Source: Bdellovibrionia bacterium
GTDB lineage: Bacteria; Bdellovibrionota; Bdellovibrionia; Bdellovibrionales; UBA1609
Assembly (NCBI GenBank): GCA_030432925.1
Contig: JAUILT010000019.1
Coordinates: 1-39,939, forward strand
Direction of reading: 5' to 3'
Length of the DNA stretch: 39,939 bases
Within the stretch, counting starts at the first letter, position 1, and every line of letters starts with the position of its first letter. This document shows positions 24,481-33,908 of this stretch, piece after piece. The translations under genes were made by a program, and so were the position numbers. The notes under the pieces are model-generated. The model made no database searches. It had not been told where the DNA came from and saw nothing but the letters and a program-made list of their open reading frames with translations.

Positions 24481-25158
24481 ATGACAGGGAATAAAGGCAA
24501 AAAAGATAATGTGATTAGTTTTCCGGCCGATAAAGTGAGCGCGCCAAAGGTGATTGAATTGCCAATAGTGAAGAGTCGCTCAAAAGGTTTACAGAGATCT
24601 CATTGGCTATATGGTTCTTTGGCGATGGTGTTTCTTGCAGCTTTACTAATGAATAGCAATGACAGTCTTCAATTCAATTCTCAGAGTAGAGAATCAAGGT
24701 CTCTTGCCAGTGTGGGAGTCACAGTTGGTTTGGAGCGTAATGAATTCCTAGAAAAGAAAATTGCACAATCAATATCTTCTCCTGCTGCTCAGAGAAGGCC
24801 GGCCAGTTTTGGTAAAAGCCCTTCTCCTGCTGATGAGTTTAAGTTCGGATTTTTAGAAAGCAAGTATGCTGTTAAATTCTATCAAGGTAAGGTCCAGGAA
24901 GTGGAGTTTGCCGGCACCCCCAGTCAGAATATAGAGCCTCGTTACCTTTCCAATAGAACGCAGTTTATTAACAAATATAAGAATCTGTTTTCAGTTCCCT
25001 TTTCCTCAACGGTGAGTTTAAATAGAGAGGTTGTAGATCAGAGAATCCATGAGACTTATGCGTTGCTCAACGCTGGCCATGCAAAGGTCGGGCAAATATC
25101 ATTTGAACTAGATGTCTATGGGCGCTTGTTGGGAATGAAAATTAAAACCATTCAATAG
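24481..25158 (+). CDS. Single-pass membrane protein of unknown function (225 aa)
   Basis: A cytosolic basic N-terminus (about 1-40), one transmembrane helix (about 43-58, YGSLAMVFLAALLM) and a periplasmic domain of about 165 residues with a Ser/Pro-rich linker. The topology resembles anti-sigma factors or adaptor proteins, but no zinc-binding anti-sigma motif is present, so no role is assigned. GGAGG lies 7 bases before ATG 24481. It precedes the RDD/TPR protein and the rhomboid by 70 bases on the same strand, so the three may form one operon; its single transmembrane segment would make it a possible rhomboid substrate (speculative). Confidence 0.7.
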   Translation: MTGNKGKKDNVISFPADKVSAPKVIELPIVKSRSKGLQRSHWLYGSLAMVFLAALLMNSNDSLQFNSQSRESRSLASVGVTVGLERNEFLEKKIAQSISSPAAQRRPASFGKSPSPADEFKFGFLESKYAVKFYQGKVQEVEFAGTPSQNIEPRYLSNRTQFINKYKNLFSVPFSSTVSLNREVVDQRIHETYALLNAGHAKVGQISFELDVYGRLLGMKIKTIQ

Positions 25159-25228
25159 AAGTGGCTATTTTTTTAGATAGCTTCCAAAAAATCTCAAAAT
25201 AGATCTTCGGTCTGCCGATAACCCTTAT

Positions 25229-27217
25229 ATGGTTATTGATGATGTTTTCAGAAAAAAAAACAGTGCCGAAAGAGGCTCTGGGCTGCCTCAAATCGGGACA
25301 GTGAAGTCTGACTTACTAGCCAACCCCCTTGACAGACTTGCAGCGTCTATTATTGATCTTTCAGTAATACTACTTCCTATTATCATTCTATTGAGTTCAC
25401 CTCTTAAAAGAGTTTTGATGTCTTCGGTATTAATGCAAAATGAGTTATTATTTATTTTATCTTTAGGGGGAATGGGGTTAGTGGCAGTTGCCACAGTCAT
25501 TCTTTATCAAGCGTTATTTGTACATTTTTTTAGTGGCACTATCGGGAAAAAAATATTTTATTTGAAGATAGTGAATATTTGGGGAGAAGAGCGGGTTTCA
25601 CTATCAGATGCTTTCTCTCGATCTATAGTATGGACATTGGAAACAGCTTTATTAATGATTCCTCATCTTTCAGTATTTTCAGACTCCCGAAGGCGCCCAC
25701 TGCATGATCGAGTGGCAAACACCATGGTAATTAACCCATCTAGAAAAAGTGTTTTACCTCCAAACATATTTGAAGTGACTTTTGCTAAAGTGATTGTATC
25801 ATCTGTGTTGGCTATAGCTTTGGTAATTTTAATTCAACAATTGATTCTTTTAGGCCAATCTTTGAACGACAATGAGTATCTTAGCTCTTTGATGGGCGAA
25901 GGTTCTGGACTTTGTGAAGAGGTTGACTGGGCTTTTGAAACCTGGCCGATTTTTGAAAAATCTGGAAATGATGTTCGAGTCAAAGTAGCTCTGGCATTAT
26001 TTGCAGCCGGGGAAGCCAGTAAAGAGTGTTTGAAAAAAGAAGTGGCATTTTTTCAATCTAATAATAAAGTTGAATCTCCGGTGGCTTATTTAGGTCAAGC
26101 TTTTGTTTTTTCTTCAGATTCAGAAAGATCCAATAAGTACTTGCAGAGAATATGTATAGTGGAACCTTACTCTCCAAGTTGTGCGATGGCAAAAATTGTG
26201 GAAAACTGGTCAGATTCTTCTTGGGAAGATGTAGATATGGGGTTTACCAGTATGGGCAATCAACCGCCCATTCATATCTCGGTTTGGGCGATTCGTCATT
26301 ACACAAAACAAAGACAGTTCGAAAAAGCCGCCGGATTTTTGGATCAGTTATCACCACAAAAAGCATTGGCTGGTTTTTTATCTCTGTATAGAGTGAAAGT
26401 TCTTTGGGGAATGCACAAGCGCAGTGAGGTTCGCGTGATTGCTAATACAGCTATGGAAAATCTCCCTCAAGAAGATCGTTTGCAGTTATCGAGCTGGATG
26501 TGTCGTCGTGAATTTTACAACGATCAGTGTGGAGCCTTTTTACGAGGAAGTTGTCGAGTTTTGTCCAGAGATGTTGAAACATCCGTGCACACTCTTTTAG
26601 ATCCGGACATTGCATTAATGACCGTGTTGAAGAGCCAGTGTCAGAATAACCAAGAGGAGATTCATCTTTTGGCAGATACTTATATGTCTCTTGAAATGAA
26701 AAAATTTATTCATGCAATGGAGTTTAAGAATAAGAACTCCAATAAGTCTGTTAGACTTCTGACAGAGCTTATTGAAGACTCTAAGGGGAATCCAGAATTG
26801 CAGCTACAAGCCAAGGTAGAGTTGATCGAAGCGGAAAACAAAGATGACTTATTAAATGATTTAAAAAAGTGGCTGTCGGAGACTCCATCAGAAAGTTGGG
26901 GAGTTGTGGGAGCTGCTTTTATGCGCCGATTGAATCAAGAGAGATTGTTTAATGATACTCATAAAGTAGGGTTGAAGATGTATGAAGCTGGTTTTAGAGA
27001 CGATTTTGTTTTAAAGCCTATGGTCGTTGCATTATTTTATTTAGGGAGTTCAAAAAAAGCTTGGGGGCTAGCGTCTATTTTAAAAAAGCGCAATCCGAAC
27101 CCTCATTCTATTACTGGGCCTAGAGGTCGAGTTCCAGCATCTTCCACACCATCTTCTGCTTATGAAGTGGTGGAGCAGACACTGGAGGAGAGGTTTTCGC
27201 ACCGGAGTCAAAAATGA
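25229..27217 (+). CDS. RDD-domain membrane protein with C-terminal TPR-like region
   Basis: A 662-aa protein. The N-terminal RDD domain (about 33-170) carries the family residues in LDRLAASIIDL, then GTIGKKIFYLKIV and RRRPLHDRVANTMV, with two to three transmembrane helices. Another helix lies at about 190-212. The remaining 450 residues are soluble, with short helix pairs (FEKAAGFLDQL, NKSVRLLTELIEDSKGNPEL) resembling TPR/Sel1 repeats, and many cysteines in the first part (CEEVDW, CLKKE, CIVEPYSPSCAMAK), suggesting a periplasmic disulfide-bearing domain. ATG 25229 lacks a clear Shine-Dalgarno. It overlaps the rhomboid start by ATGA, so the two are translationally coupled and probably work together. 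Confidence 0.8.
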   Translation: MVIDDVFRKKNSAERGSGLPQIGTVKSDLLANPLDRLAASIIDLSVILLPIIILLSSPLKRVLMSSVLMQNELLFILSLGGMGLVAVATVILYQALFVHFFSGTIGKKIFYLKIVNIWGEERVSLSDAFSRSIVWTLETALLMIPHLSVFSDSRRRPLHDRVANTMVINPSRKSVLPPNIFEVTFAKVIVSSVLAIALVILIQQLILLGQSLNDNEYLSSLMGEGSGLCEEVDWAFETWPIFEKSGNDVRVKVALALFAAGEASKECLKKEVAFFQSNNKVESPVAYLGQAFVFSSDSERSNKYLQRICIVEPYSPSCAMAKIVENWSDSSWEDVDMGFTSMGNQPPIHISVWAIRHYTKQRQFEKAAGFLDQLSPQKALAGFLSLYRVKVLWGMHKRSEVRVIANTAMENLPQEDRLQLSSWMCRREFYNDQCGAFLRGSCRVLSRDVETSVHTLLDPDIALMTVLKSQCQNNQEEIHLLADTYMSLEMKKFIHAMEFKNKNSNKSVRLLTELIEDSKGNPELQLQAKVELIEAENKDDLLNDLKKWLSETPSESWGVVGAAFMRRLNQERLFNDTHKVGLKMYEAGFRDDFVLKPMVVALFYLGSSKKAWGLASILKKRNPNPHSITGPRGRVPASSTPSSAYEVVEQTLEERFSHRSQK

Positions 27218-28257
27218 TTTTCCCTTTTCTCAAAGGAGTTCTCAACTTTCCTCAGGCTCGAGTAACATGGATGCTGGTGATCTTAAATACAGCGGTTATG
27301 CTACTGACTTACGGGGTAGCTAGCCAGTCTCAAGCAGCTCTCGAGAAACTATTAAGAGATGATTACTTTAGAGATTCTCAAGGACACCTTTATGCACAGT
27401 TCATTGATGGACACTCTAGTGGTTACTCATTGGTAATGAAAAATATCTCTGACAAAGCTTTGAATGGAGATGCTGAAAAAATAGCTCTACTGGGAACTAT
27501 GGCTATTCGAGATGATCAGTTTGTTAGAGAAGCCCCTTTCAGTAAATTTTATGGTGATCAGGTGGCTATTGAAAACTGGCATGACACTTTGGTCAAAGTC
27601 CGTGAAATTCAGTCTATGCATCCGAGTTACGTTTTGGGCTTGAGTGCTTCAGATGTAAGTATTGAAAAGTGGGTGAGTTATATTTTTGTTCATAGTGGGT
27701 TTGTTCACTTTTTTGGAAATATGCTGTTCCTAGTAATTTTTGGGTGTGCCTTGGAGTCCATTATTGGAGGCTTTGCATTTTTGATGGTATTTTTATGCTC
27801 AGGAGTTTTGGCGGCAGGAGCCTTTATTTTAATGACTGGAACAACAGCTGCTCCCTTGGTGGGTGCAAGTGGTGCTGTTAGTGGAATTATGGCCCTCTTT
27901 GCTTGTCTTTACTGGAAGCAGGGTGTGAGATTTATTTACTGGTTGTTTCTTCCATTTCGAGGCTATGCCGGATTTGTATGGTTGCCAGCTTGGGTGGTTT
28001 TATTGATGTGGTTGGCTTCAGATCTTGCCGGCTACTTGGGAACTCTCAGTGAATTTGGGGGTGTGGCCTACGCTGCCCATTTGGGCGGGGAGGCCACTGG
28101 AGTGCTTGTTGGAATTATTATTTTTCTTCTGAGATATAAAAGAAAAAAGGTGGAACCTCGAGCAAAGGAATCTCCACCTCTTGGAAAGCTATTTCCTTTC
28201 GATACGATTCATGACAAAAAAAGAATATCACTGTTCTCACACACTGATTCGGTTTGA
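27214..28257 (+). CDS. Rhomboid family intramembrane serine protease
   Basis: A 347-aa membrane protease, the second rhomboid in the window. Between helix 1 (about 17-35) and the core there is a soluble insert of about 115 residues. The core has H165 and N169 (VHFFGN), GASG at 217-220 with nucleophile S219, and H289 in AHLGG; all key residues are present. A basic cytosolic tail follows. The start codon overlaps the stop of the RDD/TPR gene. The large first periplasmic loop is unlike the rhomboid at 452-1213 and could recruit a specific substrate or the TPR partner. It converges on putA with a one-base gap and no visible terminator. Confidence 0.93.
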   Translation: MIFPFLKGVLNFPQARVTWMLVILNTAVMLLTYGVASQSQAALEKLLRDDYFRDSQGHLYAQFIDGHSSGYSLVMKNISDKALNGDAEKIALLGTMAIRDDQFVREAPFSKFYGDQVAIENWHDTLVKVREIQSMHPSYVLGLSASDVSIEKWVSYIFVHSGFVHFFGNMLFLVIFGCALESIIGGFAFLMVFLCSGVLAAGAFILMTGTTAAPLVGASGAVSGIMALFACLYWKQGVRFIYWLFLPFRGYAGFVWLPAWVVLLMWLASDLAGYLGTLSEFGGVAYAAHLGGEATGVLVGIIIFLLRYKRKKVEPRAKESPPLGKLFPFDTIHDKKRISLFSHTDSV

Positions 28258-28258
28258 A

Positions 28259-31200
28259 TCAATCATCTGACTCTTCCGGAGGAGCAAAGCCTCGGCGCAT
28301 TGTATTTTCAGTGATGACCTTTGGGTCCATAAACTGAGTCAAGTAGTCCGGTCCGCCAGTTTTACTACCTACGCCGGACATTTTAAATCCCCCGAAGGGG
28401 TGCCTTTCTACAATGGCTCCTGTGTTTCCACGATTAATGTAGAGGTTACCTACTTCAAATCTTTCCTTTACAGTCTCTATGTTGGCGGGGCTTCTTGAGT
28501 AGAGACCACCTGTCAAAGCAAAGGCCGTACCATTAGCAATGTCGAGAGCTTCGTCGATGTTTTTAGCGCGCATAATGGCCAAAACAGGGCCAAAGACTTC
28601 CTGTTGAGCCAGCTCACTTTTAGGGTCCACATCTATGAATAGAGTCGGGGGAACAAAGTGACCTTCATTGGGAACCTCTCCCTGAAAAACCATTTTAGAC
28701 TCTGAAGCGGCTCGTTCAATAATGCCCTGAATTTTTGTTTGAGCTTCGAGATCAACAACAGGTCCCATAAACGAGGTGGGGACTTCTGATGGGCCAACAT
28801 GGAGGCTTCGAGTGGCTGCAATCAGGCGTTCCACAAAGCGGTCATAAATGCCGTCTAAAACAATAGCTCGCGAACAGGCTGAGCATTTTTGGCCTTGAAA
28901 ACCAAAGGCTGAATACACAACTCCGGCTACGGCTTCATCTAGGTCAGCATCGGAGTCAATAATTATGGCATTTTTACCACCCATTTCAATGATACATTTT
29001 TTAACACTTTTTTGCCCAACCTGGGTTTGAGCTGTCTTCTGGATAATGTTGAGGCCCACAGATTGGCTGCCGGTGAATGAAATAATATCGACATCTTTAT
29101 GGCTAGTCATATATTCACCCACTACTTCTCCTTGGCCAGGAATAAAGTTGACGACACCATCAGGAACTCCTGCAGCTTTTAGGATTTTCATAAAACGGTA
29201 TGCTATGAGGGAGCTTTGTTCAGCGGGTTTCATTATCACGGTGTTTCCGGTGACAAGGCAAGAGACAGTCATCCCGGTCAGGATAGCGAGAGGAAAGTTC
29301 CATGGAGCAATGACTGCTGCGACACCTTTGCCTTGATAGTGGTAAAGGCTGAGTTCACCAGGAGCATGACCTGTTCGAAATGGTTGCCCTAATCGGCGCA
29401 TTTCTCTGGCGTAATAGCGGCAAAAATCAATGGCCTCGCAGATGTCACCATCTGCTTCTCCCCATGTTTTTCCAACTTCATAAACCTCCACTGCACAAAG
29501 CTCAAAGCGGCTTTGATCGATGAGGTCAGCAATTTTATCTAAGTAATCTGCCCTTTGTTTTGCTGGTGTTTTACTCCAGGTTTTGAACTTGGCTTTTGCT
29601 ACTTGGATGGCCTTTTCACAGTCTTCCACTGAGGCGAGGCTGATGTGTGCTAGTTTTTGATTAGGGTGTGAGGGGTTGTGCCGAGTCATGGCACTCTTCA
29701 ATTTGATTTCTTTGCCCCCAATAACAAGGGGGATGCTTTGTGGAAATGACTTTTTCACATTATTGAGGGCCTTAAGAAATTGGCTTCGGTTGTCTGCGAT
29801 GCTGAAGTCCAAGGGAGCATGGTTGTAAAATAGGTGGGACTTTTTGCTCACTTCAGCGGTCGAGGGAGTCATGCGAATCATTGGGTCTGCAAGAAGCTCT
29901 TCAACGGAAGTATTATCAGCAAACTTATTTTTAAGCCAACTTTCGTTGGAAGTATTTTCTAAGAGTCTTCGTACTAAGTAGGCCATTCCAGGAATTAATT
30001 CTCCCACGGTGGCATACTCGCGAACTCTATAACCCTGTTTGGTAAAAGAGCGTTTGATTTGGTCAGCCATTCCGTAGAGCATTTGGATCTCTACGGCTCC
30101 TTTGGGAAGGTTGGCGTTTTCCGCCATGACTAGGCTGGCGGCAATAGAGCGCACGTTATGAGACCCAATAGCCAGTCGAACATGCGGGTAGTTTTCAATG
30201 AGAATTTTGGCACATTCTTCAAAGCTAACATCGGACTCTGCTTTATTGGTAAAAACAGGGATCGGCCAGTCCTTTTGTTTAGCATGGATGACTTCGTAAT
30301 CCCAATAAGCCCCTTTTACTAGGCGCACAGTGAAGGAAGTTCCTCTTTTACGGGCAAAGTCTGCTAAGCGGTGAATATCGTCTTTGCTATCACGTAGGTA
30401 GGCCTGAATGACAATGCCGAAATGAGGCCAAGATTTAAATTCATCTTCTAAGAGAATCTGCTCGAAGACGTCCAATGTGAGATTTTTATGGGAGAACTGT
30501 TCCATATCAATATTAACAAAAACTTGATTCTCAATGGCAGAGCGAAAGATGGGGCGTAGTCTCTCTTTAAGGGTTTCCACGGAGTGTTTCCAGGCGGCCT
30601 CATGAATTTGAGAATAAAGGCTGGAGACTTTTACAGAAATATTCACTTTTGGAATATCTCCATTTTCATCTTTGTCCAGTATAGGATGAGTTTCCCAAGT
30701 TTTGGCGTCTTCTGCGAGCCAGTGAATCAGTTGCATGTATCTTTTTGAATAGTCTTCAGCTTCAGACTCAGACAAAGTGGCTTCGCCTAAAAGGTCTACT
30801 GTGAATGTCAGACCATTGGCACGAGTTTTTTTTAAAACAGGAAGAGCCTCTTCAGGAGTCTCTCCAGTGATAAACATTTTTGCCATTTGTGTGACATTTT
30901 TTTTTACAGCTCCGGCAAGGAGCCCAGGTGCCAGAGAGCCCACTCCCAGTCCAAAGTTAAACACAGGAGGAAGCTTTTCACCGTTTTCTGCAAAGTATTC
31001 CTTGAGGTGTCGGGCCACCTCAGAGCCGGAGTTTAAATAGGGGAGAACGTCCACAAAACGAAACATTTGGGTTTTAAAACTTTCGTTTTTCATGGACCAG
31101 TCCATGATCTGCCCGTACCACCAGTCTTTATTAAATAAAGACTTGGAGTCCCCCTCCATTCCATCAAGAATGGACTGCCCTTTGGCCACAATTTCTGATT

Positions 31201-31279
31201 GCGTCGAAATGGGGGGGTGAATAGATTTATTGGGTTCAAAGGCCTGTTTACTGGATGAACTGGTGGGTACCATTTCCAT
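28259..31279 (-). CDS. putA: Bifunctional proline dehydrogenase / L-glutamate-gamma-semialdehyde dehydrogenase
   Basis: A 1006-aa enzyme that oxidises proline to glutamate in two steps. The N-terminal half is the FAD-dependent proline dehydrogenase barrel (VRLVKGAYWDYEV, RLAIGSHNVRSI, YGMADQI). The C-terminal half is the NAD-dependent aldehyde dehydrogenase, with APWNFPLAI, FTGSQSVG, EMGGKNAII and the catalytic C799 in FQGQKCSACSR. The N-terminal ribbon-helix-helix DNA-binding domain of E. coli PutA is absent, so this is the shorter, non-regulatory type. ATG 31279 has GGGAGGAG just upstream; the frame is open to 31339. Together with the symporter and proteases it points to amino acids as carbon source. 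Confidence 0.95.
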   Translation of the reverse strand: MEMVPTSSSSKQAFEPNKSIHPPISTQSEIVAKGQSILDGMEGDSKSLFNKDWWYGQIMDWSMKNESFKTQMFRFVDVLPYLNSGSEVARHLKEYFAENGEKLPPVFNFGLGVGSLAPGLLAGAVKKNVTQMAKMFITGETPEEALPVLKKTRANGLTFTVDLLGEATLSESEAEDYSKRYMQLIHWLAEDAKTWETHPILDKDENGDIPKVNISVKVSSLYSQIHEAAWKHSVETLKERLRPIFRSAIENQVFVNIDMEQFSHKNLTLDVFEQILLEDEFKSWPHFGIVIQAYLRDSKDDIHRLADFARKRGTSFTVRLVKGAYWDYEVIHAKQKDWPIPVFTNKAESDVSFEECAKILIENYPHVRLAIGSHNVRSIAASLVMAENANLPKGAVEIQMLYGMADQIKRSFTKQGYRVREYATVGELIPGMAYLVRRLLENTSNESWLKNKFADNTSVEELLADPMIRMTPSTAEVSKKSHLFYNHAPLDFSIADNRSQFLKALNNVKKSFPQSIPLVIGGKEIKLKSAMTRHNPSHPNQKLAHISLASVEDCEKAIQVAKAKFKTWSKTPAKQRADYLDKIADLIDQSRFELCAVEVYEVGKTWGEADGDICEAIDFCRYYAREMRRLGQPFRTGHAPGELSLYHYQGKGVAAVIAPWNFPLAILTGMTVSCLVTGNTVIMKPAEQSSLIAYRFMKILKAAGVPDGVVNFIPGQGEVVGEYMTSHKDVDIISFTGSQSVGLNIIQKTAQTQVGQKSVKKCIIEMGGKNAIIIDSDADLDEAVAGVVYSAFGFQGQKCSACSRAIVLDGIYDRFVERLIAATRSLHVGPSEVPTSFMGPVVDLEAQTKIQGIIERAASESKMVFQGEVPNEGHFVPPTLFIDVDPKSELAQQEVFGPVLAIMRAKNIDEALDIANGTAFALTGGLYSRSPANIETVKERFEVGNLYINRGNTGAIVERHPFGGFKMSGVGSKTGGPDYLTQFMDPKVITENTMRRGFAPPEESDD

Positions 31280-31449
31280 AGACTCCTCCCTACGAGTAAA
31301 AAGTGCGCGTAGTATGAGGGGGGATGGATTTGCGGGCAAGAGGAAAATAAGGGCTGAAACCAGTTTCGAAAAATAGAAAACTTAAATCGGGTTGGTGTAT
31401 TAAAGTAAAATTTTTATTTTTTGCGAGTCAGAGGCGGAAAATAGCCCAT

Positions 31450-31470
31450 TTTACCCTGTATACAGGTAAA
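31450..31470. promoter_or_regulatory. Near-perfect palindrome between putA and the response regulator
   Basis: The core CCTGTATACAGG is a 12-base perfect palindrome; with one extra C on the left, the arms extend to TTTAC and GTAAA. It lies in the 295-base divergent gap, 171 bases from the putA start and 105 from the regulator start, and is a candidate operator. Confidence 0.45.
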
Positions 31471-31574
31471 TACTCTGTGAATTCGTAGGAAGTAGAACAA
31501 TTGTGGCTTGCCTTCGAGGGATTTCTGCGGATAAATTATCACGGTTTAGTCAATAATAAGCCTAGGAAGACTTT

Positions 31575-32258
31575 ATGACCAGTATTCTTGTCGTCGATGA
31601 TGAACGGGACGTTTGTGATTTCCTGGTAAATCTACTGAGTGATGAGGGGTTTGAGGCCGAAGCCAGTACAAGCCCTCGCGAAATCAAGATGAAAATTCAG
31701 CAGTTGGGAGCCAACTTGCTCCTTTTGGATTACCGGATGCCGGATCAAAGTGGCAGTGATGTGGTCAGGGAGTTAAGAGCGGATGAAAAATTTAAGAATT
31801 TGCCAATCATTATATTGACCGGTTTGGACGGCGAAGAGGAAAAGGTAGCTATGCTGGAGCTGGGGGCTGACGATTATATCACAAAGCCTTTTTCCTCCAA
31901 GGAGCTGTCTGCCAGGATTCGAGCTGTTCTAAGGCGTTCCCAGCACACTGAATCTGAACCCACAGAACTGTGTTCCAATGGGATTAATGTAGACCTTAGA
32001 GCACATAAGGTGTTTCTCAATCAGCAGGAAGTTTATTTAACTCTAACGGAGTTTAAAATTTTAGTTCAACTTCTTAAATCTGAAGGTAAGGTTCTTAGTC
32101 GTGATGAATTGAGAGCCACGGCTCTGGGTAATCTCAATGTAGCAGATCGGACGATTGATGTGCATATGGCCTCTTTGCGCAAGAAGTTGGATCCTCTGAC
32201 AAGGGCCATTCAGACAGTGCGTGGAGTTGGTTATCGCTATGGGGAACTCAGTCACTAG
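31575..32258 (+). CDS. OmpR/PhoB family response regulator (orphan)
   Basis: A 227-aa regulator. The receiver domain (1-120) has the acidic pair D8/D9 (VVDDE), phosphoacceptor D52 (LLLDYRMPD), Thr in ILTGLDG and the conserved Lys in TKPF. The C-terminal winged helix (about 130-225) has TLTEFKILVQLL, the recognition region ADRTIDVHMASLRKKL and the closing VRGVGYRYG. No histidine kinase is adjacent. AGGA precedes ATG 31575. It diverges from putA across a palindrome-bearing gap, so putA is a possible target (inference only). Confidence 0.94.
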   Translation: MTSILVVDDERDVCDFLVNLLSDEGFEAEASTSPREIKMKIQQLGANLLLLDYRMPDQSGSDVVRELRADEKFKNLPIIILTGLDGEEEKVAMLELGADDYITKPFSSKELSARIRAVLRRSQHTESEPTELCSNGINVDLRAHKVFLNQQEVYLTLTEFKILVQLLKSEGKVLSRDELRATALGNLNVADRTIDVHMASLRKKLDPLTRAIQTVRGVGYRYGELSH

Positions 32259-32802
32259 TGTGTGACGTCACACTGGTTTTGGGCAGGTAGGAGGTGGGGA
32301 GGTTTTTCCTCCCCTCCCTGTGCAAGGTGGGCTGTTGGTGGGTCAGTAGCTCTTCTAGGATCCACGGTTGTGGTTGAGAGCCGGTCAGATGACACTTCTT
32401 CTTTAATACAAACCTTGGGCCAATTTTTTGGGGTCATTTTGTCCTATGAGCTTAAAACTCTTTGAGCTAGGCTTTTGTAGAGAAGGCACTGTGTCTTCAC
32501 TAGGATCAAAACGACACCTAATTTATTCAATTATTTCAATAACTTATTTGAAATCAAAAAGAAACTTATAGTGTTCGACAATCTTTGCTAAGATCTCTCT
32601 AATTCATAGACACCAAAAAAATCAAAAATTTCAGAGAGTTATAAATTAGCCCCAAGGCCTTGAGGCTTCAAGGTGGGCCTGTTTTGATTTGACAAATTTT
32701 GTCATTTCTAAAATACAAAATAAATAAGTAATTACAATAACTTATATCAGTCCTCCTTGGCCTCAATCTTGAAGGTATAGAGGCTAAGGAGAAAGAAAGT
32801 CT
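32259..32802. other. Long intergenic region with palindromes before the matrixin gene
   Basis: A 544-base gap with no credible gene. It begins with a perfect 14-base palindrome GTGTGACGTCACAC (32260-32273) directly after the regulator stop. GGGGAGG-TTTTT-CCTCCCC (32296-32314) is a stable hairpin without a following T tract. Around 32689 a TTGACA box overlaps the dyad TGACAAA-T-TTTGTCA (32690-32704), a likely promoter/operator for the matrixin gene about 100 bases downstream. The rest is AT-rich. Confidence 0.5.
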
Positions 32803-33462
32803 ATGAAGACTCGGTTACTTATTAGTGGTTTGGTTATAACGATACTTTTACTCACCCAGGCCTGCACACGCAGTCTGGACCCTGAGGTGCCTTGTAACTT
32901 TGTCCAAAGCTCTCAAATGCAACGTGTTTCATGGAAGCAGAGTCTTCCCGTCAAATTGATGGTGCATGCCTCTGTGCCTCAAGCTTACTGGCCCTCCATT
33001 GAAGAGGCTATTAAACACTGGAACCTGCAGATGAATATCAAGGGTGTCAAGGGGCCTACATTTGTTGTGGAACTTTGGGGTGTGGGGGGAGCTGTGGCGC
33101 CAGATCAGGATTTCAACAATATGATCTATTGGATGTCTGATGATTGGGAGCCCAGCCTGGCCAACCAGCAAGCCCGTACCACTATATATTGGACAGGGTC
33201 TAGAGTTTATGAGGCTGATATTCGGATCAATGACAGAAACCACGATTTTTACACTCAGGAAGATGTGGAGGCTCTGGAAGAAGATGAGTATAAAATGAAG
33301 GTGGATTTTCAAAGCTTAATAGTTCATGAGTTGGGGCACGTTCTTGGGCTAGCCCACAATGCTGATAGCGGCAGTGTTATGCAAACAGAATTAGCCAGTG
33401 GCGTTGAAAGGCGTGTTTTGGGCAAGGTGGATACTGATTCTGTAAGTTGTGAGTATCTTTGA
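32803..33462 (+). CDS. Matrixin-like (M10) zinc metalloprotease, lipoprotein
   Basis: A 219-aa exported protease. A lipoprotein signal has lipobox LTQAC (C21). The metzincin zinc motif HELGHVLGLAH is complete (H175, H179, H185 with catalytic E176), followed by a Met-turn SGSVMQ (M193). Matrixins cut extracellular or periplasmic proteins. No propeptide cysteine switch is evident, and a predicted disulfide may link C31 with the near-terminal C216. TAAGGAG upstream of the start supports ATG 32803. It may be regulated through the TTGACA/dyad region upstream. Confidence 0.92.
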   Translation: MKTRLLISGLVITILLLTQACTRSLDPEVPCNFVQSSQMQRVSWKQSLPVKLMVHASVPQAYWPSIEEAIKHWNLQMNIKGVKGPTFVVELWGVGGAVAPDQDFNNMIYWMSDDWEPSLANQQARTTIYWTGSRVYEADIRINDRNHDFYTQEDVEALEEDEYKMKVDFQSLIVHELGHVLGLAHNADSGSVMQTELASGVERRVLGKVDTDSVSCEYL

Positions 33463-33659
33463 TATTGTGAAGTTACGTTGTTGTAAAAAGTTCCAAAATG
33501 GGACCTGCGTCTCGAGAATTTTGAGCTTGTAAGTTAATTTAAGTTTTATACGGACTCCAGTCTGGGTACTCTTGAGAGTGTCAAGGACGAGTCAAGATGT
33601 GATTGGCAACAGGTCAGGTTTCATTGAAAAAGGCTTGATGGTCTGCTTAAGGAGAGAGA

Positions 33660-33908
33660 ATGAACGTTCAGGAAGTTAAAATCACAGAGGAGAAAGATCC
33701 GGTAGCTGCGGAATCACGTAGGTTTGTGGCCAGGCAGTATATTGAGATTCCTCCAAGAAACGTTCAAGCCCCAACAGACGCATTGAAGCAGTTGGCGGCC
33801 AATGTTTCTAGTTTAGAGAGCTTGCACTCCCAGCTTTCTTTTATGATCCGTGAAATCCATGGGTTAAATGTCCGAAGAAACTCAAATAGAACCGGCACAA
33901 AAGCCTAA
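33660..33908 (+). CDS. Small hypothetical protein next to the coiled-coil/Hsp20 gene
   Basis: An 82-aa soluble protein with no named family. The first half is acidic then basic (EEKDPVAAESRRFVARQYIE), the second half is a helix with heptad-like hydrophobics (LKQLAANVSSLESLHSQLSFMIREI), suggestive of a short coiled coil. AAGGAGAGAGA lies just before ATG 33660. Its end overlaps by 4 bases the end of the converging coiled-coil/Hsp20 gene. A physical pairing with that protein is conceivable but unproven. Confidence 0.65.
   Translation: MNVQEVKITEEKDPVAAESRRFVARQYIEIPPRNVQAPTDALKQLAANVSSLESLHSQLSFMIREIHGLNVRRNSNRTGTKA

Noticed and set aside
31450-31470. LexA (SOS) box
   Set aside because: CTGT and ACAG are separated by two bases instead of the eight of the classical box.
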